Shown: positions 1 to 10,086, counted from the stretch's first letter. The stretch is 64,000 bases of DNA from Pseudomonadota bacterium (GCA_018241505.1 JAFEDS010000007.1:1-64000), one strand, 5' to 3'. Notes: generated by a model from the letters alone, not told the origin. A program made the numbers and translations.

Positions 1-539
<539 letters not shown>

Positions 540-543
540 TCAG

Positions 544-837
544 TTACTTGGATTCAATCACGGCCATGACATCTTCCTCGCGCATCACCACGAGGTCCTC
601 GCCATCGACTTTCACTTCCGTACCGGAGTACTTGCCGAAGAGGATTTTGTCGCCGATCTTGACGTCGAGGGGACGGACCTGGCCGTCTTCGAGAATCTTG
701 CCTTTGCCGACCGCTACGACCTTGCCTTCCACAGGCTTTTCGGCCGCGGAATCGGGAATCACGATGCCGCCCGGAGAAGTGCGCTCACTCTCCAGACGTT
801 TCACGATGACGCGGTCATGAAGAGGACGTATCTTCAT
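544..837 (-). CDS. groES: 10 kDa co-chaperonin GroES
   Basis: GroES is the heptameric lid of GroEL. The 97-residue product has normal family length and starts [14 protein letters not shown]; the mobile loop around residues 16-33 ([16 protein letters not shown]) and the C-terminal [12 protein letters not shown] are typical. A strong Shine-Dalgarno AAGGAG lies 7 bases before the ATG at 835-837. It is the first gene of the groESL operon and sits about 60 bases downstream of a CIRCE element, so heat-shock control by HrcA is expected. Confidence 0.98.
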   Translation of the reverse strand: MKIRPLHDRVIVKRLESERTSPGGIVIPDSAAEKPVEGKVVAVGKGKILEDGQVRPLDVKIGDKILFGKYSGTEVKVDGEDLVVMREEDVMAVIESK

Positions 838-895
838 GGAAGTCGCTCCTTAAAAGATGCTGATTAATAAAGGAAAATGGGCACCCGGGAGCTTG

Positions 896-922
896 TTAGC
901 ACTCTCCCTGAGTGGCTGCTAA
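896..922. promoter_or_regulatory. CIRCE operator (HrcA-binding inverted repeat) of groESL
   Basis: On the plus strand the left arm TTAGCACTC (896-904) is followed by nine bases and GGCTGCTAA (914-922). Against the CIRCE consensus TTAGCACTC-N9-GAGTGCTAA this is 16 of 18 arm positions, with the exact N9 spacer. It lies 58 bases upstream of groES and overlaps the predicted transcription start, the classic position for HrcA repression. hrcA itself is not in the window. Confidence 0.88.
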
Positions 923-949
923 TGATAGTGTGAGAACGGGTAAATTCAA
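922..949 (-). promoter_or_regulatory. Putative vegetative promoter of groESL
   Basis: Reading the minus strand, TTGAAT (949-944) and TATCAT (927-922) are separated by 16 bases, a plausible sigma-70 -35/-10 pair. The expected start point (about 915) falls inside the CIRCE element, which makes sense for a repressor-controlled operon. The -35 also overlaps CTTGAA (950-945), a sigma-32-like -35, but no CCCCAT-type -10 is present. Moderate confidence without transcript data. Confidence 0.5.
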
Positions 950-1041
950 GCTTGCCGGGAAGTTTTTTCGCGCCGTGCGGTCAAACCGCTGGCGGCCCGT
1001 ACGGCCACCTACGAAAATCCATGACTATGAACAGGAATGCC

Positions 1042-3126
1042 ATGACCCTCACTGCCCGCCGCAGAGCGCCGATGACCGTGCTGCCGGCCGTAGTGCTCGC
1101 CGCACTCTTCGCTGCCCTGCCAGGCCAGTTCGCGCGAGCCGGCATCGATCTGCCGGCCAATGCCAATTCGAAACCGGCCACCGGCATCGGCGCCGTCCTG
1201 GGTAAATCGGCGGAGCCGGACTTCCTGCCGCCCGATCAAGCGTTTCGCTTCAGCGCGCTACCGGACGGCCCGGACTCGATCCGCCTGATCTGGGGCGTGA
1301 CCGACGGGTACTACCTATATAGAGCACGCATCAAGGCATCGAGCGACACCACCCAGGCCAAACTGGGAGACCTCACCCTGCCTGCGGGTGAGACGAAGAT
1401 GGATGAGTATTTCGGCAAGCAGGAGGTGTATCACCACGATGTGGTGGCCTCGATCGCCGTCGCCCGCACCAGCTCCGGCGAGCTGACCGTGCCTTTGAAG
1501 GTCACCTACCAGGGGTGCGCCACAGCCGGCTTGTGCTACCCGCCCATTACCAAGGTGGTAAATGTCCCACTCCCGGCGCCAGGGGCAGGCGCGCCCCATG
1601 CCGCCAGCACAGGCGGCGCGAGTAGGTTGGCCGCCGGCAGTCCCAATGCAGGCGGTGCCGCCAACGCCGGCGCCACCCAAACTGCCGGCGCTGGCAGCGC
1701 GGTCACCCTAGCCGGCGGGGCGGCGGGCACTGCGGCGGCTACTACCAGCCCATCTGCCGCCACCACCGGCGCCTTCGTCTCCGAGCAAGACCAGCTCGCA
1801 GTCCTGATCCGCGACGGCAATCTGGCGGTAGTGCTGGCCACCTTCTTCGGCATCGGCCTGCTGCTGTCCCTCACCCCCTGCGTCCTCCCCATGATCCCCA
1901 TCCTCTCGGGAATCATCGTCGGCCAGGGCGACAAAGTGACCCCGGCACGCGGCTTCTCCCTGGCCTTCACATACGCGCAGGGAATGGCCCTGACCTACGC
2001 CGCCGCCGGCGCAATCTTCGTCCTCGCCTTCAAACAAGCCCCGCAGACCTTCTTTCAACAGCCGTGGATCATCATGCTGTTTGTGGCGCTGTTTGTGGCG
2101 TTGGCTCTTGCCATGTTCGGTGTCTATACGCTGCAGATGCCCAATGCAGTCCAGACACGTCTGACAAGCGCCAGTAACCAACAGAAGTCCGGCAGCTATG
2201 TCGGCTGCTTCGTGATGGGCGCGCTGTCGGCGTTGGTCGTGACTGCATGCGTGGCTCCCGCTTTGATTGCTGCGCTGTCCGTTATCAGCCAGACAGGCCA
2301 GATCGTCCGCGGCGCCGCCGCGCTGTATTTCACGGGTTTGGGGATGGGCGTCCCCCTGCTTCTCGTGGGCGCCTCCGCGGGCTCACTGCTGCCGAAGGTC
2401 GGTCCGTGGATGGACACCGTGAAGTCGCTTTTCGGTGTGTTGTTCCTCGCCCTCGCCATCTACTTCCTCCAGCCGTTGATTTCGGCCTCGGTGGGCATGC
2501 TGCTGTGGTCGGCACTGGCGGTCATATCCGGCTTCTGGATCTTCGCGCTGAAGGGACGCGACGGGAGCCCGGCACCCGCGGCCGTCCGAGCGCCCGGCCT
2601 ACTGGCGATTGTGTACGGCATCATCCTTCTGATCGGAGTGGCTGCCGGCAGCAACGATCCGTTGCAGCCGCTGAGCACCCTGCGCGCCAGCTCGGGCGCA
2701 GTGGTGGCGCAGCAGCCGGCGCTGGCCTTCGAAACCATCAAGTCACTCGACGATCTCAACAAGCGGGTGGCCGCGGCCGCCGCTTCAGGCCGGCCGGTCA
2801 TGTTGGATTTCTATGCCGACTGGTGCACGTCCTGCAAGGAAATGGAGCGCTACACCTTCAGTGACAAGACCGTGCAGGCGGCCCTCGCCAACGCGGTGCT
2901 GCTGCACGCCGATGTCACGGCCAATGACCCGGTCGATCAGGAGCTGATGCATCACTTCAACATCCTGGGTCCGCCCACCATCGCCTTCTACGGTCCCGAT
3001 GGCGAAGAGCGCCAGAATTTCCGTGTCGTGGGCTATATGAAAGCCGCTGACTTCGCATCCCTGGTGACACGCGCGACGCGCCCCAACCTCAGTGCATCGA
3101 GCTCTGCGCTTCCCGGCTCGACGTGA
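1042..3126 (+). CDS. dsbD: Thiol:disulfide interchange protein DsbD
   Basis: DsbD carries electrons from cytoplasmic thioredoxin across the inner membrane to periplasmic partners. Three modules are visible: a signal peptide and periplasmic alpha domain with the cysteine pair C-ATAGL-C near residues 159 and 165, a multi-helix membrane domain with the redox cysteines in SLTPCVLPM and VTACVAPAL, and a C-terminal thioredoxin domain with WCTSCK near residue 594. An Ala/Gly/Thr-rich linker joins alpha and membrane domains. The start chosen is the ATG at 1042, preceded by AGGAA; in-frame ATGs at 1021, 1027 and 1069 are alternatives. It is divergent from groESL and coupled to the TlpA-like gene by a GTGA overlap. 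Confidence 0.95.
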   Translation: MTLTARRRAPMTVLPAVVLAALFAALPGQFARAGIDLPANANSKPATGIGAVLGKSAEPDFLPPDQAFRFSALPDGPDSIRLIWGVTDGYYLYRARIKASSDTTQAKLGDLTLPAGETKMDEYFGKQEVYHHDVVASIAVARTSSGELTVPLKVTYQGCATAGLCYPPITKVVNVPLPAPGAGAPHAASTGGASRLAAGSPNAGGAANAGATQTAGAGSAVTLAGGAAGTAAATTSPSAATTGAFVSEQDQLAVLIRDGNLAVVLATFFGIGLLLSLTPCVLPMIPILSGIIVGQGDKVTPARGFSLAFTYAQGMALTYAAAGAIFVLAFKQAPQTFFQQPWIIMLFVALFVALALAMFGVYTLQMPNAVQTRLTSASNQQKSGSYVGCFVMGALSALVVTACVAPALIAALSVISQTGQIVRGAAALYFTGLGMGVPLLLVGASAGSLLPKVGPWMDTVKSLFGVLFLALAIYFLQPLISASVGMLLWSALAVISGFWIFALKGRDGSPAPAAVRAPGLLAIVYGIILLIGVAAGSNDPLQPLSTLRASSGAVVAQQPALAFETIKSLDDLNKRVAAAAASGRPVMLDFYADWCTSCKEMERYTFSDKTVQAALANAVLLHADVTANDPVDQELMHHFNILGPPTIAFYGPDGEERQNFRVVGYMKAADFASLVTRATRPNLSASSSALPGST

Positions 3127-3848
3127 GAGACGGTCTGCGTGTTCCGATCGCCGTAGCGATCATCTGTTTGGGGGCCGTAGCCGGCTTCTTCGTCGCGCAC
3201 CTGGCCCGTGTTGCTCGTACGCAGGCGGTTGTCGACACGTCGCCAACGCCGCCGCCCGCGGCTGTGACAGAACAGGCGCACGAAACGACCGCGCCACGCC
3301 CCATCCCGACGCAGCTCCCCAACATCTCTCTCGCCGACCCTGCCGGGGTCAAACACGCCCTGTCCGAATGGAAAGGCCGTCCACTGCTCATCAACTTCTG
3401 GGCGACCTGGTGCGCTCCCTGCCGCCGCGAAATCCCCCTGCTGAAAGCTCTGCGCAAGGAGCGCGCCGCTGACGGTATCGAAATCGTCGGCATCGCCGTC
3501 GACTTCCGCGACGCTGTGCAGCACTACGCAAGGCAGATGGGCATCGATTATCCTGTCCTGGTGGGCGAACAGGATGGCCTGGACGCGATTGCGGCATTCG
3601 GAATGGACACAGTCTTCCCGTTTACGGTGTTCGCCGATGCCCGGGGGCGTATCGTCACCCTGAAGGTAGGCGAGTTGCACGCCGACGAGGCACGTTTCAT
3701 TCTGGATCGGGTCAAGGGTGTCGATTCGGGCCGCCTGGACCTGGTGGCCGCCAAAAAAGAGATTGCCGACGGCATTGCCGCGCTGGCGGCCGAGCGGGCC
3801 CGGCACGATGACGGTCCGGAACAGACCCAGGCCGCGCCCGCCACTTAA
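3123..3848 (+). CDS. TlpA/ResA-type membrane-anchored thioredoxin-like protein
   Basis: This 241-residue protein has an N-terminal membrane anchor (residues 8-28), a Pro/Thr-rich spacer, and a TlpA-like thioredoxin fold with WATWCAPCRREIP, the redox site WCAPC being at residues 96-100. Such proteins reduce disulfides in the periplasm, for example in cytochrome c maturation. The GTG start at 3123 overlaps the dsbD stop codon (GTGA), so the two are translationally coupled; DsbD is the likely electron donor. The exact client is unknown. The C-terminal 50 residues form a charged, helix-prone tail without a recognised motif. Confidence 0.85.
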   Translation: MRDGLRVPIAVAIICLGAVAGFFVAHLARVARTQAVVDTSPTPPPAAVTEQAHETTAPRPIPTQLPNISLADPAGVKHALSEWKGRPLLINFWATWCAPCRREIPLLKALRKERAADGIEIVGIAVDFRDAVQHYARQMGIDYPVLVGEQDGLDAIAAFGMDTVFPFTVFADARGRIVTLKVGELHADEARFILDRVKGVDSGRLDLVAAKKEIADGIAALAAERARHDDGPEQTQAAPAT

Positions 3849-3867
3849 GCGAAAATCGCATCGTTAA

Positions 3868-3895
3868 GTACCCCATTCGCCGCGAATTGGGTTAC
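3868..3895. repeat. Imperfect inverted repeat between the TlpA-like gene and aroQ
   Basis: GTACCCCATTCG (3868-3879) and CGAATTGGGTTAC (3883-3895) pair with one mismatch and one bulge around a three-base loop. There is no T-run after it on either strand, so it is not a classical intrinsic terminator. It could be a Rho-dependent pause site or an operator for aroQ-accBC. Confidence 0.4.
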
Positions 3896-3930
3896 ATTCG
3901 CCGCCGTTTCTTTGTCGCTGCAACCATTCA

Positions 3931-4374
3931 ATGGCGCGAGTGCTGCTTCTCAATGGACCCAATCTCAACCTGCTGGGCAGTCGCGAGCCCGGCGTGTATG
4001 GAGCGGACACTCTCGAATCGATTGAAAAGCGCGCCGCCGAGCTGGCCCGGGAAGCCGGCCACGAGCTCGTGGCCTTTCAAAGCAACTCCGAAGCTGAGCT
4101 GATCGGCCGAATTCACGGTGCCGCGGCCGATGGCATTCGTTTCCTGATATTCAACCCTGGCGCGTTCACTCACACGAGCATTGCGCTGCGCGATGCGCTG
4201 CTGGGAGTGCGTCTGCCGTTCCTGGAGTTACACCTATCGAATACGAAGGCGCGTGAAGCCTTCCGGCATCACTCTTACTTTTCAGACATTGCGGTCGGTG
4301 TGATCGCCGGCCTGGGTGCGTTCGGTTATGAGCTCGCAGTGCGAGCCGCCGTGCGGCAGCTCGAAACCAAATAA
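3931..4374 (+). CDS. aroQ: Type II 3-dehydroquinate dehydratase
   Basis: It converts 3-dehydroquinate to 3-dehydroshikimate in the shikimate pathway and is normally a dodecamer. The 147 residues match the family length. Visible hallmarks are [16 protein letters not shown] with the lid residues Arg18 and Tyr23, NPGAFTHTS and ELHLSN carrying catalytic and substrate-binding Asn and His, and FRHHSY. It stands first in aroQ-accB-accC-prmA, a conserved order in gammaproteobacteria, 24 bases before accB. Confidence 0.97.
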   Translation: MARVLLLNGPNLNLLGSREPGVYGADTLESIEKRAAELAREAGHELVAFQSNSEAELIGRIHGAAADGIRFLIFNPGAFTHTSIALRDALLGVRLPFLELHLSNTKAREAFRHHSYFSDIAVGVIAGLGAFGYELAVRAAVRQLETK

Positions 4375-4398
4375 TCGCCAACTGGAGCGTTCCCCTTC

Positions 4399-4869
4399 AT
4401 GGATATCCGAAAGATCAAGAAACTGATCGAGCTGCTGGAGGAATCCGGTATTGCTGAGATCGAAATCAAGGAGGGCGAAGAAGCATTGCGCATCAGCCGC
4501 ATGCCCACCGGAGGTATTGCTGCTGCCCAGCTCGCCCCGATGCAAATACCCTTGCCGGCGGCGCCCCTGGCAGCGCCCATTGCCGCGGCAGCCCCCCAGG
4601 CCGCCGCCGCTCCCGCCGCCAAGGCGAAACCCAACGAGCACGTCATCACCGCCCCGATGGTCGGCACGTTCTACGGCGCACCCTCGCCGGGCGCCAAGCC
4701 GTTTATTGAGATCGGCGATGAAATCAAGGTCGGTACCGTTCTGTGCATCATCGAGGCCATGAAGATGATGAACCAGATCGAGTCGGACAAGGCCGGACGG
4801 GTGACTTCGATCATGGCGCGCAACGGCGACCCGGTCGAGTTCGGTCAGCCCCTGTTTGTAGTCGAATAG
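4399..4869 (+). CDS. accB: Biotin carboxyl carrier protein of acetyl-CoA carboxylase
   Basis: AccB carries biotin between the biotin carboxylase and carboxyltransferase subunits, the first step of fatty-acid synthesis. The 156-residue protein begins [13 protein letters not shown], has an Ala/Pro-rich flexible linker (about residues 40-76) and ends with a biotinyl domain containing EAMKMMN, where Lys122 is the biotinylation site. The thumb segment [13 protein letters not shown] is also present. It is immediately followed by accC. Confidence 0.98.
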   Translation: MDIRKIKKLIELLEESGIAEIEIKEGEEALRISRMPTGGIAAAQLAPMQIPLPAAPLAAPIAAAAPQAAAAPAAKAKPNEHVITAPMVGTFYGAPSPGAKPFIEIGDEIKVGTVLCIIEAMKMMNQIESDKAGRVTSIMARNGDPVEFGQPLFVVE

Positions 4870-4876
4870 CGTGGCC

Positions 4877-6220
4877 ATGCTGGAGAAGGTCGTCATCGCC
4901 AACCGGGGCGAGATCGCTCTGCGGATTCTGCGAGCGTGCCGCGAGTTGGGCATCAAAACCGTCGCGGTGCACTCCACCGCCGACTACAGTCTGAAGCACG
5001 TGTTGCTCGCGGATGAATCCGTGTGCATCGGGCCGCCACCCTCGGCCGGCAGCTATCTCAACATGCCGGCCATCATCAGCGCCGCGGAAGTCACCGACTC
5101 GGTCGCCATCCACCCCGGTTATGGCTTTCTGTCCGAGAACGCCGATTTCGCCGAGCGCGTCGAGAACAGTGGGTTCGTGTTCATCGGACCCAAGGCCGAG
5201 ACCATTCGCACCATGGGCGACAAGGTGTCCGCCATCAAGGTGATGAAATCACACGGTGTGCCTTGCGTGCCGGGATCGGACGGGCCCCTGGGCGAAGATC
5301 CCGATGAGAACCTGCGGATCGCACGCGATATCGGCTATCCGGTCATCATCAAGGCATCGGGCGGCGGCGGCGGCCGCGGCATGCGCGTCGTGCACAGCGA
5401 AGCCTCCTTGTTGAATGCCATCGGCATCACCAAGGCGGAAGCGCGCGCGGCATTCGGCAACGATCAGGTCTACATGGAGAAATTCCTGGAGCGGCCGCGT
5501 CACATCGAGTTCCAGGTGCTGGCCGACGGCCATGGGAACGTCATTCACCTGGGTGAGCGCGACTGTTCGATGCAGCGGCGTCATCAGAAAGTGATCGAGG
5601 AAGCGCCCGCGCCGGGCATCACCGCGCGTCAGCGCCGGATCATGGGTGATCGCTGCGTGGAGGCCTGCAAAGCCGTGGGCTACCGCAGCGCCGGCACGCT
5701 CGAGTTCCTGTTTGAAGATGGCGAGTTTTACTTCATTGAAATGAACACTCGCATCCAGGTGGAGCATCCGGTCACCGAGCTCATTTCCGGCATCGACCTG
5801 GTAAAGGCGCAGTTGCTGATTGCCGCGGGCGAGCGCCTGCCCTATGTGCAAAGCGATATCCAGATCCGCGGCCATGCCATCGAGTGCCGGATCAACGCCG
5901 AAGATCCCAAGACGTTCATGCCCTCGCCGGGCCCGATCCGACTGTGGCATGCCCCGGGCGGCCCGGGCATCCGCGTCGACAGCCACATCTACTCGGGTTA
6001 CAACGTACCTCCCAACTACGACTCGCTCGTCGGCAAGATCATTGCCTACGGCGAAAGTCGTGAAGCGGCCATTGCGCGCATGAAGAACGCGCTGGCTGAA
6101 ATGGTCATTGAGGGCATCAAGACCAACGTGCCGCTGCACCAGGAAATCTTCAACCACGCCGCCTTCCAGAAGGGCGGTACGGACATTCATTACCTGGAGC
6201 GCCGGTTGGGCCTGCGTTAG
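4877..6220 (+). CDS. accC: Biotin carboxylase subunit of acetyl-CoA carboxylase
   Basis: AccC carboxylates biotin on AccB using ATP and bicarbonate. The ATG at 4877 gives [20 protein letters not shown], matching the usual AccC N-terminus; a GTG at 4871 would add two residues. The ATP-grasp glycine loop ([11 protein letters not shown]), [13 protein letters not shown] and [16 protein letters not shown] are intact. At 447 residues it is the normal length. It sits seven bases after accB and ten before prmA in the conserved operon. Confidence 0.98.
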   Translation: MLEKVVIANRGEIALRILRACRELGIKTVAVHSTADYSLKHVLLADESVCIGPPPSAGSYLNMPAIISAAEVTDSVAIHPGYGFLSENADFAERVENSGFVFIGPKAETIRTMGDKVSAIKVMKSHGVPCVPGSDGPLGEDPDENLRIARDIGYPVIIKASGGGGGRGMRVVHSEASLLNAIGITKAEARAAFGNDQVYMEKFLERPRHIEFQVLADGHGNVIHLGERDCSMQRRHQKVIEEAPAPGITARQRRIMGDRCVEACKAVGYRSAGTLEFLFEDGEFYFIEMNTRIQVEHPVTELISGIDLVKAQLLIAAGERLPYVQSDIQIRGHAIECRINAEDPKTFMPSPGPIRLWHAPGGPGIRVDSHIYSGYNVPPNYDSLVGKIIAYGESREAAIARMKNALAEMVIEGIKTNVPLHQEIFNHAAFQKGGTDIHYLERRLGLR

Positions 6221-6229
6221 AGGGCGCGC

Positions 6230-7126
6230 GTGAGTGACTTCTGGCAGCTTTCGTTCGAGCTCGGCGACCGGGATCCGAACGTAGCTGAGGATTGTTGCTT
6301 CGAGCTCGGGGCGACATCGGTCACTTATGTCGATGCGCACGATGACCCGGTCCTCGAGCCACTGCCGGGTGAATTCCGGTTGTGGCCCACGACACGGCTG
6401 CGCGCGTTGTTTCCCGGTGAAACCGATGCAAACACCGTTGCCGAGGCGCTGACCGATGCGCTAGCCATTCCACCGTCCGGGTTGAAAAGGGAACGGGTGG
6501 AGAATCGTGTTTGGGAGCGTGAGTGGCTGCGCGACTTTCACGCAATGCGATTCGGGCAACGGTTGTGGATCTGCCCGCATCACGAGCAGGTGACTGAGCC
6601 CGGCGCCGTGATCGTGAAAATGGACCCCGGCCTGGCTTTCGGCACCGGAACGCATCCGACCACCGCATTGTGCCTGGAGTGGCTCGACCGTCACATTGCC
6701 GGCGGCGAGCAGCTCATCGACTTCGGTTGCGGCTCAGGTGTACTGGGCATTGCCGCCGTCGAGTTGGGAGCGAGCGCAGCACATTGTTTCGATATCGATC
6801 CGCAGGCACTGACGGCCACGGGCGAAAACGCCGCGGCCAACGGGCTCCGAGCCCGGGTCAGCACCTACGAGACAGCAGGCGCACTGCCGCGGGGTGTCGA
6901 CATTCTTGTCGCAAATATTCTGTCCGGGCCGCTTTGCGACCTGGCAGCCACTTTCGGCTCGCTCGTACGCGAGGGCGGCTGGGTAGTGCTTGCCGGGCTG
7001 CTGGAACGCGAGGCTGCCGACGTGACAGAGGCTTACACCGCGTGGTTTGATATACGACCCTTCGAGGTTCGCGAGGGTTGGTCCGGTCTGGCGGGGGAGC
7101 GGAAATCTCATGCGCTGCGCAGCTAG
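6230..7126 (+). CDS. prmA: Ribosomal protein L11 methyltransferase
   Basis: PrmA trimethylates ribosomal protein L11. The 298-residue product begins at a GTG (6230) with a GAGGG-like ribosome site overlapping the accC stop. An N-terminal substrate-recognition domain is followed by MDPGLAFGTGTHPTT, the SAM-binding motif DFGCGSGVLGIA (about residues 164-175), and VANILSGPL, the family signature. It is the last gene of the aroQ-accBC-prmA run; 52 bases separate it from the zinc-ribbon gene. Confidence 0.96.
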   Translation: MSDFWQLSFELGDRDPNVAEDCCFELGATSVTYVDAHDDPVLEPLPGEFRLWPTTRLRALFPGETDANTVAEALTDALAIPPSGLKRERVENRVWEREWLRDFHAMRFGQRLWICPHHEQVTEPGAVIVKMDPGLAFGTGTHPTTALCLEWLDRHIAGGEQLIDFGCGSGVLGIAAVELGASAAHCFDIDPQALTATGENAAANGLRARVSTYETAGALPRGVDILVANILSGPLCDLAATFGSLVREGGWVVLAGLLEREAADVTEAYTAWFDIRPFEVREGWSGLAGERKSHALRS

Positions 7127-7178
7127 CATTCCTTCTGGAGTCCGTCCGGCAGACCTAACAGGCTTTAGCCCGTAAAGC

Positions 7179-8744
7179 ATGTTTACTGTCTGCCCCAAGT
7201 GCTCACTGACGCTCGTCGTGACTGCCGCAGATTTGCGCGTCGCGCAGGGTTACGTGCGTTGCGGGCGATGTTCCAACGTATTCAACGCTCTATCGCGGCT
7301 ATCTGAAGACCGCCAGGCGGGAGCCGCAGCGGTCCCTCAGACCACCGGCACGTCCGTTCAGCCTCAGGCGGCGCCGGAACCCGCACCGCCGCCTGCGCCG
7401 AAACCTACAGCACCACCGCCGCCGCAACGCGCCGACGCAACGTCCCGATCGAAGGCGCTTCAGCCGCCACCGGCACCGGAGCCGATGCGCTACGGCGATG
7501 ACACCGAGATTCCGGAAGAGGATCTCGAGTTCAATCCGGACGCGACTGACATCAACAAGGTGTTTGTCGAGCCGCCGCCCAGTCCGAAGTTCACGGCGGC
7601 CACCGGTACATTCAAGGCCATCCGCATGGAGGCGGAGGATGCGGCGCGGATCGAGCAGGAGCTGGCCCGCACCGGCGAGCGCGAGGCGCCCGAGCACACA
7701 CAGGACAGTTTCGATCCGGTCGACACCCAGGTCGATGTCGAGATCGATCCGGACCTGCTCGCGACCATGGCGCATCTCACCGAGAACCGCGAGGAACGCC
7801 TCGGTCCAACACCCGAATCCGACTTCTCCGCCGCTGTGTTCGCCGCGACAGCCGGCACCCCGCCGCCGGCTGCGACACCCCCGGCGCCTGCTGGAACCAA
7901 CTCAACATCCGCAACCGGCACAATGAAGGCGCTTGCGGGTGCGAAGGCGTCCGCGCCCCAACAATCGCAGTTGTCCCAACCGCCCGCTGAGCCGCCGCCT
8001 GCCATGAGACTGGCCGAGCGGGCCAAGGCCCGGGCAGACGCTGCGAAAACCGGCACCAAACCTGACACCCGGCCCAATGCGGAAATACCGAAACCCGCGG
8101 CCGCATTCGCGCCGGACGACGCGCGCGGCACGCCATCCGACACCGCCGCCGCGCTGCGTGACCTGCTGTCGCCGCGCAAGCGCACCCTAGGCGGTGCCGA
8201 TGAGGGATCCGCCGAGCAACCAACATCGCTCTTTGCCGGAGCGTGGCCCGCCGGCAGCGCGATCCTGCTCCTGATGCTCCTGATCCAAATCGTCCATCAC
8301 TACCGGCACGACCTCGCGGCCACGGCCACTTTCAACGGTCCCCTGACCTCGATTTACGCGGCGCTGGGAATTCCGATCGTGCCGAATTGGGATCCGGCCG
8401 CGTACGAAGTGCGCCAGTTGGGCGCGTCCACCAGCGCCGATGCGCCCGGCCAGATAACCGTCCTCGCCAGTGTCAAGAACGGCGCGCACCAGGCACAGCC
8501 GCTGCCGCTTCTGCGCGTCACTCTGCAGGATCGGTTCGGAAATCGTATTGCTTCGCGGGATGTTCCGCCGAAGTCCTACTTGCCGCGAGCGATACCCAGT
8601 ACCTCGCGTTTGTCCGCCGGGCAGCGTATTGATGCGGAAATGGCCTTCGTCGATCCGGGCGCCGACGCGGTCGGATTCGAGATCGACGCCTGCCTCCCGG
8701 CGCCCGGTGGCGGAATTGCCTGCGCCAACGATATCGCGCGCTGA
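7179..8744 (+). CDS. Zinc-ribbon membrane protein with DUF3426 domain
   Basis: The N-terminus carries an MJ0042-type zinc ribbon with Cys5, Cys8, Cys28 and Cys31 (VCPKC and RCGRC). A long Pro/Ala-rich, acidic, low-complexity stretch follows (about residues 45-350), then one membrane helix (about 355-375) and a C-terminal DUF3426-like beta domain. The arrangement suggests a cytoplasmic zinc ribbon on a linker with a periplasmic end. The function is not known. Proteins of this kind occupy the same place between prmA and dusB in other gammaproteobacteria. At 521 residues it is longer than many relatives because of the linker. Confidence 0.82.
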   Translation: MFTVCPKCSLTLVVTAADLRVAQGYVRCGRCSNVFNALSRLSEDRQAGAAAVPQTTGTSVQPQAAPEPAPPPAPKPTAPPPPQRADATSRSKALQPPPAPEPMRYGDDTEIPEEDLEFNPDATDINKVFVEPPPSPKFTAATGTFKAIRMEAEDAARIEQELARTGEREAPEHTQDSFDPVDTQVDVEIDPDLLATMAHLTENREERLGPTPESDFSAAVFAATAGTPPPAATPPAPAGTNSTSATGTMKALAGAKASAPQQSQLSQPPAEPPPAMRLAERAKARADAAKTGTKPDTRPNAEIPKPAAAFAPDDARGTPSDTAAALRDLLSPRKRTLGGADEGSAEQPTSLFAGAWPAGSAILLLMLLIQIVHHYRHDLAATATFNGPLTSIYAALGIPIVPNWDPAAYEVRQLGASTSADAPGQITVLASVKNGAHQAQPLPLLRVTLQDRFGNRIASRDVPPKSYLPRAIPSTSRLSAGQRIDAEMAFVDPGADAVGFEIDACLPAPGGGIACANDIAR

Positions 8745-8761
8745 GCTCAGATCCAGTCGTC

Positions 8762-9763
8762 ATGCAGATAGGACCGTACGTTCTACCCTCCACTGTTGTT
8801 CTCGCCCCCATGGCGGGCGTGACCGACCGGCCGTTTCGCATACTGGCCCGTAAGCTGGGAGCCGGACTTGCCGCCTCGGAGATGCTGACGTCCGACACAC
8901 GACTGTGGAGCACTTCCAAGTCACGCCTGCGTATGAGTCATGAAGGCGAGCCCGAGCCCCGCGTAGTACAGCTTGCCGGCTCCGACAGCCAGGCACTCGC
9001 GGAAGCTGCGCGTATCAATGTGGACCTCGGCGCACAAATCATTGACCTGAACATGGGCTGCCCCGCGAAAAAAGTCTGCGGCAAGCTTTGCGGCTCCGCG
9101 CTACTGCAGAATGAATCGCTCGTGGCCGACATTCTCACCGCGGTCGTAAACGCAGTCAGCGTGCCCGTCACGCTGAAGATCCGCACCGGCTGGGATCGTG
9201 ACAATCGTAATGGTGTACGGATTGCGCAGCTCGCGGCCGCCGCCGGCATCCAAGCGCTAGCGGTACACGGGCGTACTCGTGCGGACTTTTATGCAGGCGA
9301 GGCCGAGTACGAGACCATCCGGAACATCAAAGCCGCGGTGAACATTCCGATCTTTGCAAATGGTGATATCAAAACACCGCAAAAGGCGCGCGAGGTGCTT
9401 GATTTCACCGCCGCCGACGGAGTAATGCTGGGCCGGGCGAGTCATGGTGCGCCATGGATCTTTCGATCTGTCAACACGTATCTGCACTCAGGAATTACTG
9501 CTCCGGCGCTATCGCGGACAGAGGTGCGTGATATTATTCTCGGGCATCTCAGCTCTCTGTACGCCTTCTATGGCGAGGATCTCGGAGTGCGGATCGCGCG
9601 CAAACATCTCGGCTGGTATTGCGAACAGTTGCTGACAGATCCGGCGCACACGCGCCGCACGCTGATGGCGGCTGAGTCGACTTCCGTGCAGTTTGCGCTC
9701 GTGCACGACCGCCTGGAGGACTGGGTTGCGGAAGTCCCACGGACTTGCGCCGATGCGGCCTGA
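8762..9763 (+). CDS. dusB: tRNA-dihydrouridine synthase B
   Basis: DusB is an FMN enzyme reducing uridine to dihydrouridine in tRNA. The 333-residue product starts MQIGPYVLPSTVVLAPMAGVTDRPFR; NMGCPAKKVCGKLCGSALL holds the catalytic cysteine, and the HGRTRADFY and GVMLGRASHGAPWIF segments belong to the FMN barrel. It precedes fis by 26 bases, the dusB-fis operon typical of gammaproteobacteria. Confidence 0.96.
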   Translation: MQIGPYVLPSTVVLAPMAGVTDRPFRILARKLGAGLAASEMLTSDTRLWSTSKSRLRMSHEGEPEPRVVQLAGSDSQALAEAARINVDLGAQIIDLNMGCPAKKVCGKLCGSALLQNESLVADILTAVVNAVSVPVTLKIRTGWDRDNRNGVRIAQLAAAAGIQALAVHGRTRADFYAGEAEYETIRNIKAAVNIPIFANGDIKTPQKAREVLDFTAADGVMLGRASHGAPWIFRSVNTYLHSGITAPALSRTEVRDIILGHLSSLYAFYGEDLGVRIARKHLGWYCEQLLTDPAHTRRTLMAAESTSVQFALVHDRLEDWVAEVPRTCADAA

Positions 9764-9789
9764 CCTGATGACGTTTTTGGGGACCATAC

Positions 9790-10086
9790 ATGACAGCAAA
9801 AAAGAAGAGTCGAGCCAGGGGGGACTCCAGTGTCCGGTTGAGCACCAGAGAATTGCCTCTGCGTAATCATGCCGAACGGGCGCTGAGCGACTACTTCACC
9901 AGCCTGAATGGTCACAAGCCGGCTCATCTGTACGATCTCGTGCTGCGCGAGGTGGAAGAGCCGCTGTTTCGCGTGGTGCTGGATTACGCGGAAGGCAACC
10001 AGAGCGAAGCGGCCAAAGTTCTGGGAATCAATCGCGGCACCCTGCGCAAGAAGCTGAAGGAGCTGGGATTGTCGGAAGGCGCCTGA
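9790..10086 (+). CDS. fis: Nucleoid-associated DNA-binding protein Fis
   Basis: Fis is a dimeric DNA-bending protein acting in rRNA transcription, recombination and nucleoid organisation. The 98-residue sequence ends in the Fis-type helix-turn-helix (about residues 70-95: SEAAKVLGINRGTLRKKLKE), and the middle helices match the family. It is co-directional with dusB, so its expression is probably driven from upstream of dusB, as in enterics. The basic N-terminal ten residues vary between lineages. Confidence 0.95.
   Translation: MTAKKKSRARGDSSVRLSTRELPLRNHAERALSDYFTSLNGHKPAHLYDLVLREVEEPLFRVVLDYAEGNQSEAAKVLGINRGTLRKKLKELGLSEGA

Noticed and set aside
943-950. Sigma-32 heat-shock promoter for groESL
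   Set aside because: CTTGAA fits a -35, but no CCCCAT-type -10 follows at the right distance; the sigma-70 plus CIRCE reading is better.
5249-6340. A 363-codon minus-strand frame over accC and prmA
   Set aside because: It crosses two certain genes and shows no motif or ribosome site.
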